A stretch of DNA of 64,000 nucleotides from Davidsoniella eucalypti (taxonomy: Eukaryota > Ascomycota > Sordariomycetes > Microascales > Ceratocystidaceae): assembly GCA_004009845.1 (NCBI GenBank), contig RMBW01000028.1:1-64000 (forward strand). The letters run 5' to 3'. Below are positions 1 to 9,754 of the stretch, one piece after another (the first letter of the stretch is position 1; the number at the start of each line of letters is the position of its first letter). Below the pieces are notes generated by a model. The model had not been told where the DNA came from and made no database searches. It saw only the letters and a program-made list of their open reading frames with translations. Position numbers and translations under genes: made by a program.

Positions 1-699
1 CGGAGCTCGAGTCTAGATGGGAGGTTATATGATAAGTTTTATTAGTTGCCATACTAAAACTGAACCTAAAAACAATTCAAGACAAGATATCGAGATCGTC
101 AAAGTGAATGGTATGCACAGTATGTGACGAGGTATCATATTTATTGTCATTTATGAAGATTATGAAATATATGTATTGGAAGCTTCAACATCCAACCAAC
201 GATATTAATGACCAACACAACATTATTCAGTACATATGAAGATTTCAAGTCGATGTCCTCTATCTTGATCTTCTACCTTTGCCTTGAAATAGAACGTCCT
301 ATTCTATGTGGGGTAGATGTTCTTTGCCCTGATATCCGTTTCTCCAGATTTCCGTGCTCGGGATGGCATTTCGTCTCACAAGGCAGGGTTTTGTAGTTAT
401 GAATGCTGCAGAATCTCTGGAAAGTAGACTAACTAGTCATTTTTTTGCAAAATCCGTGAAAATCCGGGGAAATGCTGACTTGTAGAATCGAATTTATCAT
501 GTTAATTCGGGATTCGGTAACATGGCAGTCAAGGGTTTCGATGTTAACCCTGGAATGTGCTGTTTGTTCGGCTACTGCCAACATATGTTAGTAGAACTAT
601 AGACATTTGTTTGCATGACATGTGATGGCTGAATTTTAGCTTCTCAAGGATAGAAATCGCCACATCCACACATACGAAGATATCGACGATCTAGGGTTG

Positions 700-1067
700 C
701 TAGAATCCGGCTAATAGGGCACATAGTCTGTCTTTATTGGCCCGTGCTATAGTGAGTGGATGTTCTATCTCCCTTTGGACCCCCTGCCAATAAAACGAAT
801 ACCACGATGTAGAGAGCTTTCCACGGACGGAGGGATGTCTAGTCATTCCAGATGATGAGTCTAAAGCGCAGCAAAAGAGTCTGGATATACTTTGATACAA
901 TGAAGTAGCCATACAGTATGATAAAGCACAGACTTAAAACTATGGCTCCCCCAGATTCTGATTTCTGGCAGCGTGGCATCCTTTAAATCCCCTTCCATCC
1001 TTGGGTAATAGGATAAGCTGAAGATGGTGAAATCGCTGCGCTTGGCATCTGGTGTTCTGCTGACCAT
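700..1067 (-). pseudogene. Possible decayed Ty3/gypsy integrase fragment
   Basis: On the minus strand the frame from 912 down to 700 reads like the zinc-binding end of a gypsy integrase. A DSSSG..RHPSVRGK stretch is followed by FYWQGVQREIE and then NKDR...LLAGF, with stops before a QP pair; the family pattern is HDS...GHPGVRKT, YYWPGMRREIE, then NK...AGLLQPL. The Cys of the HHCC site and other key residues are missing and several stops interrupt the frame. No DDE domain or reverse transcriptase was seen nearby. The resemblance is by eye only and could be chance. Confidence 0.25.
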
Positions 1068-1878
1068 GTTGCCTTTAGCTAACCTCGGCCTGCCATTGGC
1101 TACCCCCGGACTTTTTTTTTAATTTGTTACTTCTCCTGCTTCCTCGCACCCTTGGGGTCTTTAGAGGCAACCGTTAGGCTATTTTTTTTGTTTAGTTACG
1201 GACAGCATCAACAATACGTCAATCCTTCAACAGGCTGGTTCGGGAAGTAGATCCAGAGGAGAAAGTGCTATGTATCTTGACTTGAAAGTAGAGGTCCCTT
1301 CTAGCCGAGTCGAGCCATATTGCTGTCTAGCGGAGGTACAGCAATACTAGCATGTATTATCCATGGTACAAAGTACAAGAAACAAAACCAGTCACCCGAT
1401 GCTTAAACTATGGTTTAGCCACCGAGAAAGTAGTAGCAGAACGGAACGAGAAGCTGCTCCCATGCCGAGTCGGGTCAAGGCCTAGGCCGAGCCGCTTGCC
1501 GAGGAGTCACAAACATAAACAAGTGAATGTGAACGAGATGTTAGTTGCAATAGTACTGAGCAAGAGAAGAGCCATCAATAGTAGATCAGCAAACTTAGCT
1601 CAACTAGTATCTATAAAAGCCCAGGTCTGGCTCTTTAGTTGAGGTGTGTTTCCAGGCGAGCTCTTAGCAGATCGAGCAACCCTTCCTGATCTTGTGATCT
1701 TTCTATTATCAAACTCTGTTCTGTTTATGTAAGTCCCAGGAAACTGCCCCCCGGCCGCTGGCGGTGACATCATTGTCTATTATCACACTAAAAAGGAAAA
1801 AAGGGCTGTCTAGCCAGTGGCTTTACTTCCGTTTCTCCTCTGGTCCGAAGAGCTAGCCAAAAAACCTCAAACTACGCC

Positions 1879-1888
1879 TCCGGCCGGA
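1879..1888. promoter_or_regulatory. TCCGGCCGGA palindrome upstream of isocitrate lyase
   Basis: A perfect 10 bp palindrome with inverted CGG/CCG half-sites lies about 170 bp before the isocitrate lyase ATG. Fungal Zn2Cys6 activators, including those controlling acetate and glyoxylate genes, bind CGG half-site pairs, so this is a reasonable candidate operator. Binding itself is inference. Confidence 0.35.
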
Positions 1889-1955
1889 ACTAATAAAGGC
1901 TTGGCCCGCCACTCATATTATTTTGTCGTTGCAACAGACTTTGGGTTTCTAACAA

Positions 1956-1965
1956 TATATATAAT
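1956..1965 (+). promoter_or_regulatory. TATA box of isocitrate lyase
   Basis: TATATATAAT lies about 90 bp upstream of the ATG at 2056, and no ATG occurs between the two. The position suits the core promoter of a strongly induced gene. Confidence 0.5.
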
Positions 1966-2055
1966 ACACAATACAGATAACCATAGACTCGTACTATATC
2001 TCTATATCCTTGTACCTCTATTATCACGACAAGCCTAATCGACTCTTTGCCCATC

Positions 2056-3811
2056 ATGGCCGCCAACAATATGCTCAGTCTCTCTGTCGACCCGTCACAG
2101 GAGGAGGCGCTCTACCAGCAAGAAGTCGAAGCCGTCAAGAAGTGGTGGAGCGAGCCACGCTGGCGCTACACTAAGCGCGCCTTCACAGCCGAGCAGATCG
2201 TACAGAAGCGCGGCAACCTCCCCATCGAGTATCCCAGCAACACACAGGCCAAGAAGCTGTGGAGCATTCTCGAGAAACGCTTCGCCGAACGGGATGCCTC
2301 GTATACATATGGCTGTCTAGAGCCGACCATGGTCACGCAGATGGCCAAGTTCCTCGATACCGTCTATGTTTCGGGCTGGCAGTCGTCCGCCACGGCGTCG
2401 AGCACAGACGAGCCGGGACCCGATCTAGCTGATTACCCCTACGTAAGTTCCTCAGTTTCATCTTCTTCTTCTTGATCTCCGGTACTAACACAACTCTAAT
2501 TGTGTAGACTACCGTACCTAACAAGGTCGGCCACCTGTTCATGGCCCAACTATTCCATGACCGCAAGCAGCGCCAGGAACGGCTCAGCGTTTCACCAGCG
2601 GAGCGTGCCAAGCTAGCTAACATCGACTATCTGCGGCCAATCGTTGCTGATGCTGACACTGGCCACGGCGGTCTGACAGCCGTGATGAAGCTGACCAAGC
2701 TGTTCGTAGAGAAGGGTGCGGCCGGCATTCACATCGAGGATCAGGCGCCAGGCACTAAGAAGTGCGGTCACATGGCGGGTAAGGTGTTAGTGCCAATCAG
2801 CGAGCACATCAACCGGCTAGTGGCCATCCGCGCCCAGGCAGACATCATGGGCGTCGACCTGCTATGCGTGGCCCGCACCGATGCCGAGGCTGCCACGCTG
2901 ATCACATCGACCATTGATCCCCGCGACCACTCCTTCATTCTGGGAGTAACAGCGCCAGGCCTGAAGCCACTTTCTGAGCTCATCAACGAGGCAGAGCTAT
3001 CCGGCCAAAGCGGCACGCAGCTACAGGCTATCGAGGACGAGTGGCTAGCCAAGGCAAAGCTCTCACGCTTCGACGACGCAGTGGCTGCGGCGCTGTCAGC
3101 TGCTAACAAGACCGAGGCCGATATCCAGGCGTACCGTAGTGCGGCTAAAGGCAAGAGCAACAGCGAAGCCCGGCAGCTAGCTGCACAGGCGGGCGCTAGC
3201 AACGTCTTCTTCGATTGGGATTCGGCACGCACGCGCGAGGGCTACTACAGACTCAAAGGCGGTTGCGACTGCTCGATCAACAGAGCCGTTGCTTATGCGC
3301 CTTACTGCGATGCTATCTGGATGGAGTCGAAGCTGCCCGACTTCCAGCAGGCCGAAGACTTTGCCAAGGGTGTCCACGCCGTGTGGCCAGAGCAAAAGTA
3401 AGTTCTCCTATACTACCCAACAATCTCGATTAATACTAACTAGACCTTCTTAGGCTTGCTTACAACCTCTCGCCCTCGTTCAACTGGAAGACCGCCATGG
3501 CCCACGCCGATCAAGAGACTTATATCCGCCGCCTGGCCTCATTGGGTTACTGCTGGCAGTTCATCACTCTGGCCGGTCTACATACTACCGCACTGATCAG
3601 CCACCAGTTTTCCGAGGCCTACAGCCGTATTGGCATGCGTGCCTATGGCGAGCTGGTGCAGGAGCCTGAAATGGACGGTGGCGTCGATGTCGTCAAGCAC
3701 CAGAAATGGAGCGGTGCCAACTATGTCGACGACATGCAGAAGATGGTCACTGGCGGTATCAGCAGCACGTCAGCCATGGGCAAGGGCGTGACCGAGGATC
3801 AATTCCACTAG
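2056..3811 (+). CDS. ICL1: Isocitrate lyase (glyoxylate cycle)
   Basis: The gene cleaves isocitrate to glyoxylate and succinate, allowing growth on acetate, ethanol and fatty acids. Exons are 2056-2442, 2508-3397 and 3454-3811, giving 544 residues, the usual length of fungal isocitrate lyases (about 540). Both introns (65 and 56 bp) have GTAAGT donors, a TACTAAC branch point and TAG acceptors, and the frame is kept. The family signature KKCGHM lies at about residues 213-218 with the catalytic Cys at 215; DADTGHGG and HIEDQ metal/substrate segments precede it. The ATG at 2056 matches the N-terminus expected for the cytosolic or glyoxysomal enzyme: there is no mitochondrial presequence, which argues against the 2-methylisocitrate lyase paralogue. 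The C-terminus (EDQFH) has no PTS1 tripeptide, so the location is left open. Confidence 0.96.
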
Positions 3812-4298
3812 GGCAACGGAGTAACCATGCCAAAGAATATTTGCTTGTTTTTGTTATCTAGTTATCATGATCTGTGTATGTTTTGTCACATCGTTATTGA
3901 GAACAGATGTTGTTATTAGTATTCAGTATAGGGTTAACATAGGGTTATATGATCAATTTGGGCTAAGCTATCCAAGCTCTTGTACGCTCCAGCATGTGAA
4001 TCCCCTGTAAACACGTGTAGAGCTCGTATTGTAGCACTGGAATAGCACTGTAAGGACAGACTAGTGCACCAATGATGTCACGAGGTCCTCCAGATCGCAC
4101 CTAAAGCTTGAGCTTCGGAGCTCCAAACTCCACTCATAACCTCGCCTGCGTTGTTGAGAGCATCGCATTTCGAACAAAGCACAAACCAAACAGTTAGCCA
4201 AGGAACATATTTTTTGGCAGGTTAATTTCATTGCCTGAAGTATAAATAGCCAAACCAATCTGAGAAGATTGAAGATATAGTGTCGGTCTCTACCCACT
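3812..4298. other. Intergenic region between ICL1 and CCZ1
   Basis: This 487 bp spacer between two genes in the same direction serves as the ICL1 3' region and the CCZ1 promoter. It holds two AGGGTTA heptamers near 3931-3947 and no coding signal. Confidence 0.6.
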
Positions 4299-7173
4299 AT
4301 GTCCGTGACGCCGGCGCAGCTGGGCTTCTTGGCCATCTATAACCCGTCGCTGGGCACGACAGACGATACCATAGACGACCAGATCGTGTACTATGCCTCA
4401 CAGAAGTCGTTATCTAGGAAACGCCGGCATCGACGCCGCGGTGGTCTAGCAGATGTCGCGTCACCGGAAGAACGAAACGAACGGCTGCGCCAGATCGGCT
4501 TGGCTCAAGGCATGATCGAGTTCGGCCGTAGTTTTGCCGGCGACCAGGCCGTCGACTTTGTTGAGACCGAAAAGTCACGTGTGCTTGTGCACGAGCTGGA
4601 GAAGGACTGGTGGATTCTCGCTGTAAGTTGTTATTTCCTAGCCGTTCTTCTCTAGATTGATACTATCTATACGATGTGTCTGTGTGCTAACTAATGGACA
4701 GTCTATTGATCTGACTCGGCTTCCGTTGCCGCCTAAGCTGCCAACTGGGAAGCAGGCCGCGCCACTTGAGGACAAGTACGACTATTCCACGCGAGATGTG
4801 AAGCCAGCTAGCCTGTTGTTGCGTGACCTGTTGCGCGCTCACTCGGTATTTTTGCTGCATCACGCGCCCTCACTAACCGCCTTTGTTGAGCGCCACAAGC
4901 GATCCCGCTTCGTCGCCGTGCTGGGCCGCTACTGGGATCTTTTCCTATCAACCTGGGACGTCATGATTCACGGTAACCCTATCCGTAGTCTGCTGGGTGG
5001 CATCAACTTGGCCGCGTCAGGCGAGCTTGGCTTCGGCGTCGGAGAAGAGAAGCTAGGTAGTGGCGAAAGAGAGTTCCTGGAAGGTCTGCCGTGGCGAATG
5101 GAAGGTATGGTGGACATGGTGGTGTCGAAGTTTGGAAATGCTGATGACAATGCTGCCCCCGAGCAGCTCGTGGCAGGCCCCGCGAGACTAAACTGTTCAT
5201 CAGTAAAGCCACCGGCAGCGCTATCTTGGCTTGGTCTGGGTCGTGAACCGGCTACCGATGACGGCGCCGTGTTTCTCGGCGTCGGTGCCTTATCACGAGA
5301 ATCGCTCCGTAGCATCGTTCACTGGACCGAGGACCTTTACACGTGGGGTGAGAACACCTACTGTGTTGTCAACCCGTCATCGACAAAGGCAGCACGGAAA
5401 TCACGCCGTGGCACAGTGAGTGGTGCCGCCCTTGATGGCCGACCCGTGCGCACTAAGAGCGTGACGCTACGGCGACGAAACTCCATTGCAGAGGATAACT
5501 TAGGCACTTCACCACGGCGGAGACTACGTACGGTGCCACCGATTAACATAGCCGATTCTCTGGTAGATCCTTTGGCATCTCCAGCCACGCCCATCGTTGC
5601 TCAGACGCTATCGTCATCGCCCGAAGGTAGCAAGTTCGGCATTCCTATCCGCTCGCCACTGGCCACTTCGACATTGGCCACACACCAGCAAGAGAACCCT
5701 GATGCCATATTATCAGCTAAGCTTGCTGGTATCTCAGAGTCAGACTTTCCACCAATGCCAACTTATTCAGAAGTCGGGTCTCTGGTGGGGAGCATACAGG
5801 AAGAACCGTCGATGGAAGAGGAAGCCTCACAAACCACAGATACTGAGCCGTTTCCGACTCTACTTCCCAAGCCCCTCGAAACACCAATGAGCGGCAGCCC
5901 TAGCGATGGCGCCATGGACAAGTTCAAGTCCTATCTCAAGCTGGGATACGGCACGTATTGGTCGTTGGGAGGCAACGGTTCAGTTGGCCCTGGTGACAAA
6001 GGAAAGCTTCTTGACAGCCCTGGCGTAACTGCCATCCCAGATCCCCGCAAACTAGATGACGCCGCAAGTCATTTCCTGATAGGTCTTCGCCGCGAAGCCG
6101 AAGGCCAGTTGACAGAAGAAGAGGAGGAAAGCGATTTGTCTGATGCTGGTGAAAGCCAGCCGCACAGTAAACGGACGCTGCTACGAACTGTCAGAGTTAC
6201 GCTTGCAGATAACACCGAAGACGACGGCCAAACCAAAAAACTACGTGTCGTTGTCTACGCCAACAAACCCTTCATATTCGTTTTGTTATTTGATCCGGCA
6301 GTTGCTGGTCGCGCACTTTCTACCGAGCCGTTATACCGAAATTTGCACGCACAGCTTGCTCCTATTCGCAACAGTCTCGTCTTGAACACCACACAAAGAA
6401 TTCCACGGCCGTATCCAGGCATCTTTGATATTACTTATGATCCCAAGACATATACGACACTCTGTTCTGTACCCAATATCCCCGTACCTGCCTCCAACAC
6501 GCCAACACCCGCCGGTATGATCGGGACCGTTGAGTCTCGTAAGGAACCTTGGTCACGTATGGAGGCCATGGCTACACACGCTCAACTTCTCAACATATGT
6601 ACAGCAGTCGCGCGGAGACCAACCGAAGTTGAGAGGTCCTGCAAGACGAGCCGTGGGTGGTGGATTGTATGGACACGAGTGATGAAGGAGAAGGAGGGGG
6701 GCACTGAAGGTGGTACGAGTAGTTTGTCAGCATCCATCACGGGGGCAGCTACCGATGACGGCACAGGTGGTCTAGAGACTATCGTCGAGTCACCTGTAGG
6801 ATCGTTTCGGCAAGCTCCTAAAGCCAAGAACACAGAACCAGCAACCAACAATGGAGAAGCACCAACATCGACCGAAAACAACAACAATGATGATAAACAT
6901 GACAGCGAAGACGACGATAGCACACATCACCGACGAAGCCTTAGTGCTAGTTCCAGTGGCAGCACCGAACGTGACCGCGAGGCAATGTTACGCAAGCGGC
7001 CACCACGCGTGGTTAGCAAGGAAGTTTTCCTCGTCCGAAGAGCCAGTGACCACGTTGCCTGGCGGAGCTTCGGGTCTGCGTTGGTTGATGGCGTAGATAG
7101 TGCGACGAGGTTAGGCGGTGGTATTGGAGTTGATTCGAGACGCTACGTCGAGGGTTTGCTTAGCGTGCTGTAG
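4299..7173 (+). CDS. CCZ1: Vacuolar fusion protein Ccz1
   Basis: Ccz1 with Mon1 forms the guanine nucleotide exchange factor for the Rab7 homologue Ypt7 on late endosomes, vacuoles and autophagosomes. Exons are 4299-4622 and 4702-7173, separated by a 79 bp intron (GTAAGT donor, GCTAACT branch point, CAG acceptor); the product has 931 residues. The N-terminus (PAQLGFLAIYNPSLG, then DDQIVYYAS) is the first longin domain typical of the CCZ1/INTU family, continuing after the intron with LTRLPLPPKLP. The middle (about residues 235-410) is Ser/Thr/Pro-rich and looks disordered. The C-terminal part (about 505-931) contains further longin-like segments split by an acidic, Asn/Asp-rich insert near 720-760, and ends with a conserved-looking SKEVFLVRRASDHVAW block. 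It is longer than yeast Ccz1, as in filamentous fungi. Confidence 0.9.
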
Positions 7174-8361
7174 GCTAGCACGTCATGGCTAGCACGAGAC
7201 GGGGGTAGCCTTCATAATGATGGTGATGGTCATGGTATAGACGAGGATGTAGATCGCCTATTATATGGTAAAGGCTCGGAAGGCAGTTTAAGCTAGGCCA
7301 GTTTATGAATAGTCACTAGCTATAGACATGAGAATTATATGAATATTTATTTAACCATTGATTCATATTCAAGATCATAATTTGCATCAAGATAATCTAA
7401 GCAAACAGTATTTTTGTATATACTATTGCCCTAGGGTGGGCTGTGTACGCTAGTATTTGGCAGCTATAATACTTCATATGTTAATTTCCAGAAATAAATT
7501 TGGCGTTTTATATTCCCTAGACACCGCCGATCATCCCATCCGCATTAACGACAAGTGCTTTAGAAGTTCATCTTAATTTTAGGGACAAGGCAAGGCCAGT
7601 TAGTATAACATTGAATAGGCACGAAATTGAAATTTCCAGTAGAAAAAATTTGTCCAAAACTTTTGTGTTCTGTATTGTGAAAAAGTATGGCCCAGATGTT
7701 GGATCAAGCGAGTGAGATCCAAAAGACATCTGTTTTTTTGGGTCAACTACTAGGAAAGTAGATAAAACAAGGCCAAGAGCTATAAAAATGTATATGTACA
7801 AAGAAAGAGAATATGCGGTGACAGACTTGTGGGAATAGAGAGTGAAAAACTCATAGAGTATGTCAAAAGACCATTCTATAAGTGATACATCTAGCTACTC
7901 GCACAACATATATCTATATATAAGAGAAAATACAGCGCAAAATAGAAGCTTGTCACCAAATGTTACAACAGACATGATATCGTGTGTACATGGTAGTGAA
8001 CTCCATCTAATCATAATTTGACCCTCCCGAAAAAAAATCCCGTTGTTTCCCTGATATTTAGTATCCTTAAAAGGTTGTATGAAAGAGAAAGATGAAAAAA
8101 ATGAAAAAAGGTGCTCTCTTCGGTTTACTGCGTGGTACCGATGAGTTTGGTAGAAAAGTGAATATTGACTGTCCCCATGTACCGTTTGGGCGAGAAGCAG
8201 TGTGAAGGTGAAAGACAAAGAGAGCAAAAGAATAGAAGATAGGTGAATGATGGTGGTGTCGTAGGCGGTCGTTGAGGAGGCTTTCAAAGTCTCATCATAG
8301 AAGGGCAACGCTGGATATCAGGTGTTGCACTAAGATGTGATCAAGGGGAAAGAAAAGCCAT
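7174..8361. other. Convergent intergenic region
   Basis: These 1.2 kb separate the 3' ends of CCZ1 (+) and the wall protein gene (-). The sequence is AT-rich with A-runs and short open frames without coding character. Confidence 0.6.
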
Positions 8362-9264
8362 TTAGTTGATAGACCAGTCGATGGTCTCGGTACCAGCGCT
8401 CAGGGAGCCGAACAGGTCGGTGAAGACCTTCTCGGAACCGTCGACGTGGTCGGAAGTGCAGCCCATGCACTTGTCACGGATGGTGGCCGTGAGCGACTTA
8501 CCATTGGAAGCAGTGATAGTGACAGTCTTTCCACAGTAGCTGTTACCATTGGAGACGGTGCCCATGATCTCGTGGGAGATAGCAACGATGTAGTCGGAAG
8601 TGTCCTTGCCGGTGTCATCGTAGCCGCAAGAGCCCAGACCCAGAGTGTAGTAGGTCAGCTCACCATCAGTGTAAGTGGCAGACGAGCCAGAAGAAGAGCT
8701 AGAAGATGTGGCAGCAGCAGCAGCCGACGAGGTCGAGCTGGTAGTGGCCTCAACATAGGCCTGAGTAGACGAGGTAGTGGCAACGTAGGCCTCGGTGGAC
8801 GACGAAGTAGTAGCAACGTATTCCTGGACGGAGGTAGTAGCCACGGGAGTGGTCGACGAAGAAGTGGTAAGAGGAACGTAGACCGAGGTGGCCAGAGTAG
8901 TGGCGGCAACCGCAGTGGACGACGACGAGGTCGAGGTGGCAACGGGCGCAGCCGAAGTGACAACAGAGGTCGAGAGGACGGTAGACGAAGTCGGGGCCGC
9001 AGCAGGAGTCTCGACGAACTCGGCGTCACTGGTGGTAGTGGGAGCCTCGGTGGAGTAAACGGCACCGGCATCGTCAACCCACTCGGTGACAGTGACCCAC
9101 TCGGTCTCGTAGACGCAGTCGGTCTTGACCTCACGCTCAGCAAGCTTAGCAGCCTCTTGTTCCTGGAAACGCTTGTGAAGAGCGTCGTGAGCGTGACGGT
9201 GGTGAGGCTGGGCCAGCACGGTGGCGGCAGCGAAGAGGGAAGAGGCAACAACGGAGTACTTCAT
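8362..9264 (-). CDS. Secreted RlpA-like double-psi beta-barrel protein with Ser/Thr-rich stalk
   Basis: A single exon encodes 300 residues. Residues 1-19 form a signal peptide (hydrophobic core SSLFAAATVLA), followed by a His-rich propeptide ending in a Kex2-type KR site at 31-32. A short domain with DCVYETEWVTVTEW follows, then a Ser/Thr/Ala-rich low-complexity stretch (about 75-205) likely to be heavily O-glycosylated. The C-terminal domain (about 205-300) has GELTYYTLGLGSCGYDDTG, then SYCGKTVTI and RDKCMGC..DHVDGS, the layout of the fungal RlpA/expansin-like double-psi beta-barrel family (as in Asp f 7-type proteins). No hydrophobic C-terminal tail is seen, so a GPI anchor is unlikely. The internal ATG at 9264 was chosen over upstream in-frame codons because it begins the signal peptide. 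Role in wall binding or loosening is inferred. Confidence 0.9.
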   Translation of the reverse strand: MKYSVVASSLFAAATVLAQPHHRHAHDALHKRFQEQEAAKLAEREVKTDCVYETEWVTVTEWVDDAGAVYSTEAPTTTSDAEFVETPAAAPTSSTVLSTSVVTSAAPVATSTSSSSTAVAATTLATSVYVPLTTSSSTTPVATTSVQEYVATTSSSTEAYVATTSSTQAYVEATTSSTSSAAAAATSSSSSSGSSATYTDGELTYYTLGLGSCGYDDTGKDTSDYIVAISHEIMGTVSNGNSYCGKTVTITASNGKSLTATIRDKCMGCTSDHVDGSEKVFTDLFGSLSAGTETIDWSIN

Positions 9265-9740
9265 TTTGAAAGTTGGAAAGAGTTGGTAACAAAAAATGAT
9301 AGTGTATATCGAATATTCTTCACAGAAAAAAAAGCAGACAAGTATCAAAGTGACTTTCAATGATATATCAGAGAGTGTGGATGACGGAAATCAAACAACA
9401 GAATATAGTTCTGATAATGAGAGTAGTTGAGATCCGGTCTCGAAAACAAACACGATGAAGGAATGAAAAAAAAGTAAAGTTGCGAGGAAGAAAGGCTAGC
9501 CTTTGATATTCAAACAACTGAACAAGATATTGCTAAAAGAGCAAAGAAGGAATGGAAAGTGAAGGTATTCAACACGAGCTTGAGGAGGAAAGAAAAGAGA
9601 CCGGGAACCACAAGACGATCTGGGGTGGAGGACATCGGGCATTTTATCTTGGAACCGACTACTACGCGAGAGCAAAGGTTTTGTTCTACTTCTCATAGCA
9701 AAGAGGTTTGTTCTTAGAACCTATAGTTGATATGTCTGCC

Positions 9741-9754
9741 GGGGGGGGGGGGGG
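9741..9754 (+). repeat. G14 homopolymer
   Basis: Fourteen consecutive G in an otherwise AT-rich intergenic stretch, about 480 bp upstream of the wall protein start codon. Confidence 0.95.

Larger units (their letters stand above)
1..2055. other. Gene-free upstream region of isocitrate lyase
   Basis: No convincing intact gene is present. The stretch holds a weak integrase-like relic on the minus strand (about 640-1070), a 9 bp inverted repeat at 1318-1346, a TATA-like CTATAAAAG near 1610, and the isocitrate lyase promoter at its right end. The 1350-1760 part has a TATA box followed by a terminal-repeat-like pattern, but no matching TG...CA ends or target duplication could be found, so it is not called as a solo LTR. 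Confidence 0.6.

Noticed and set aside
1500..1760. Solo LTR-like stretch with TATA box and terminator-like text
   Set aside because: No matching TG/CA ends, no target-site duplication and no second copy in the window; kept only as a remark.
2768..3232. A 154-codon minus-strand frame within isocitrate lyase
   Set aside because: Fully antisense to highly conserved enzyme sequence, with low-complexity Ala/Ser composition.
8446..9363. A 305-codon open frame on the plus strand, opposite the wall protein gene
   Set aside because: It is Gly/Arg/Ser-rich nonsense produced by the biased codons of the Ser/Thr-rich gene on the other strand; the minus-strand frame has a signal peptide and a known domain.
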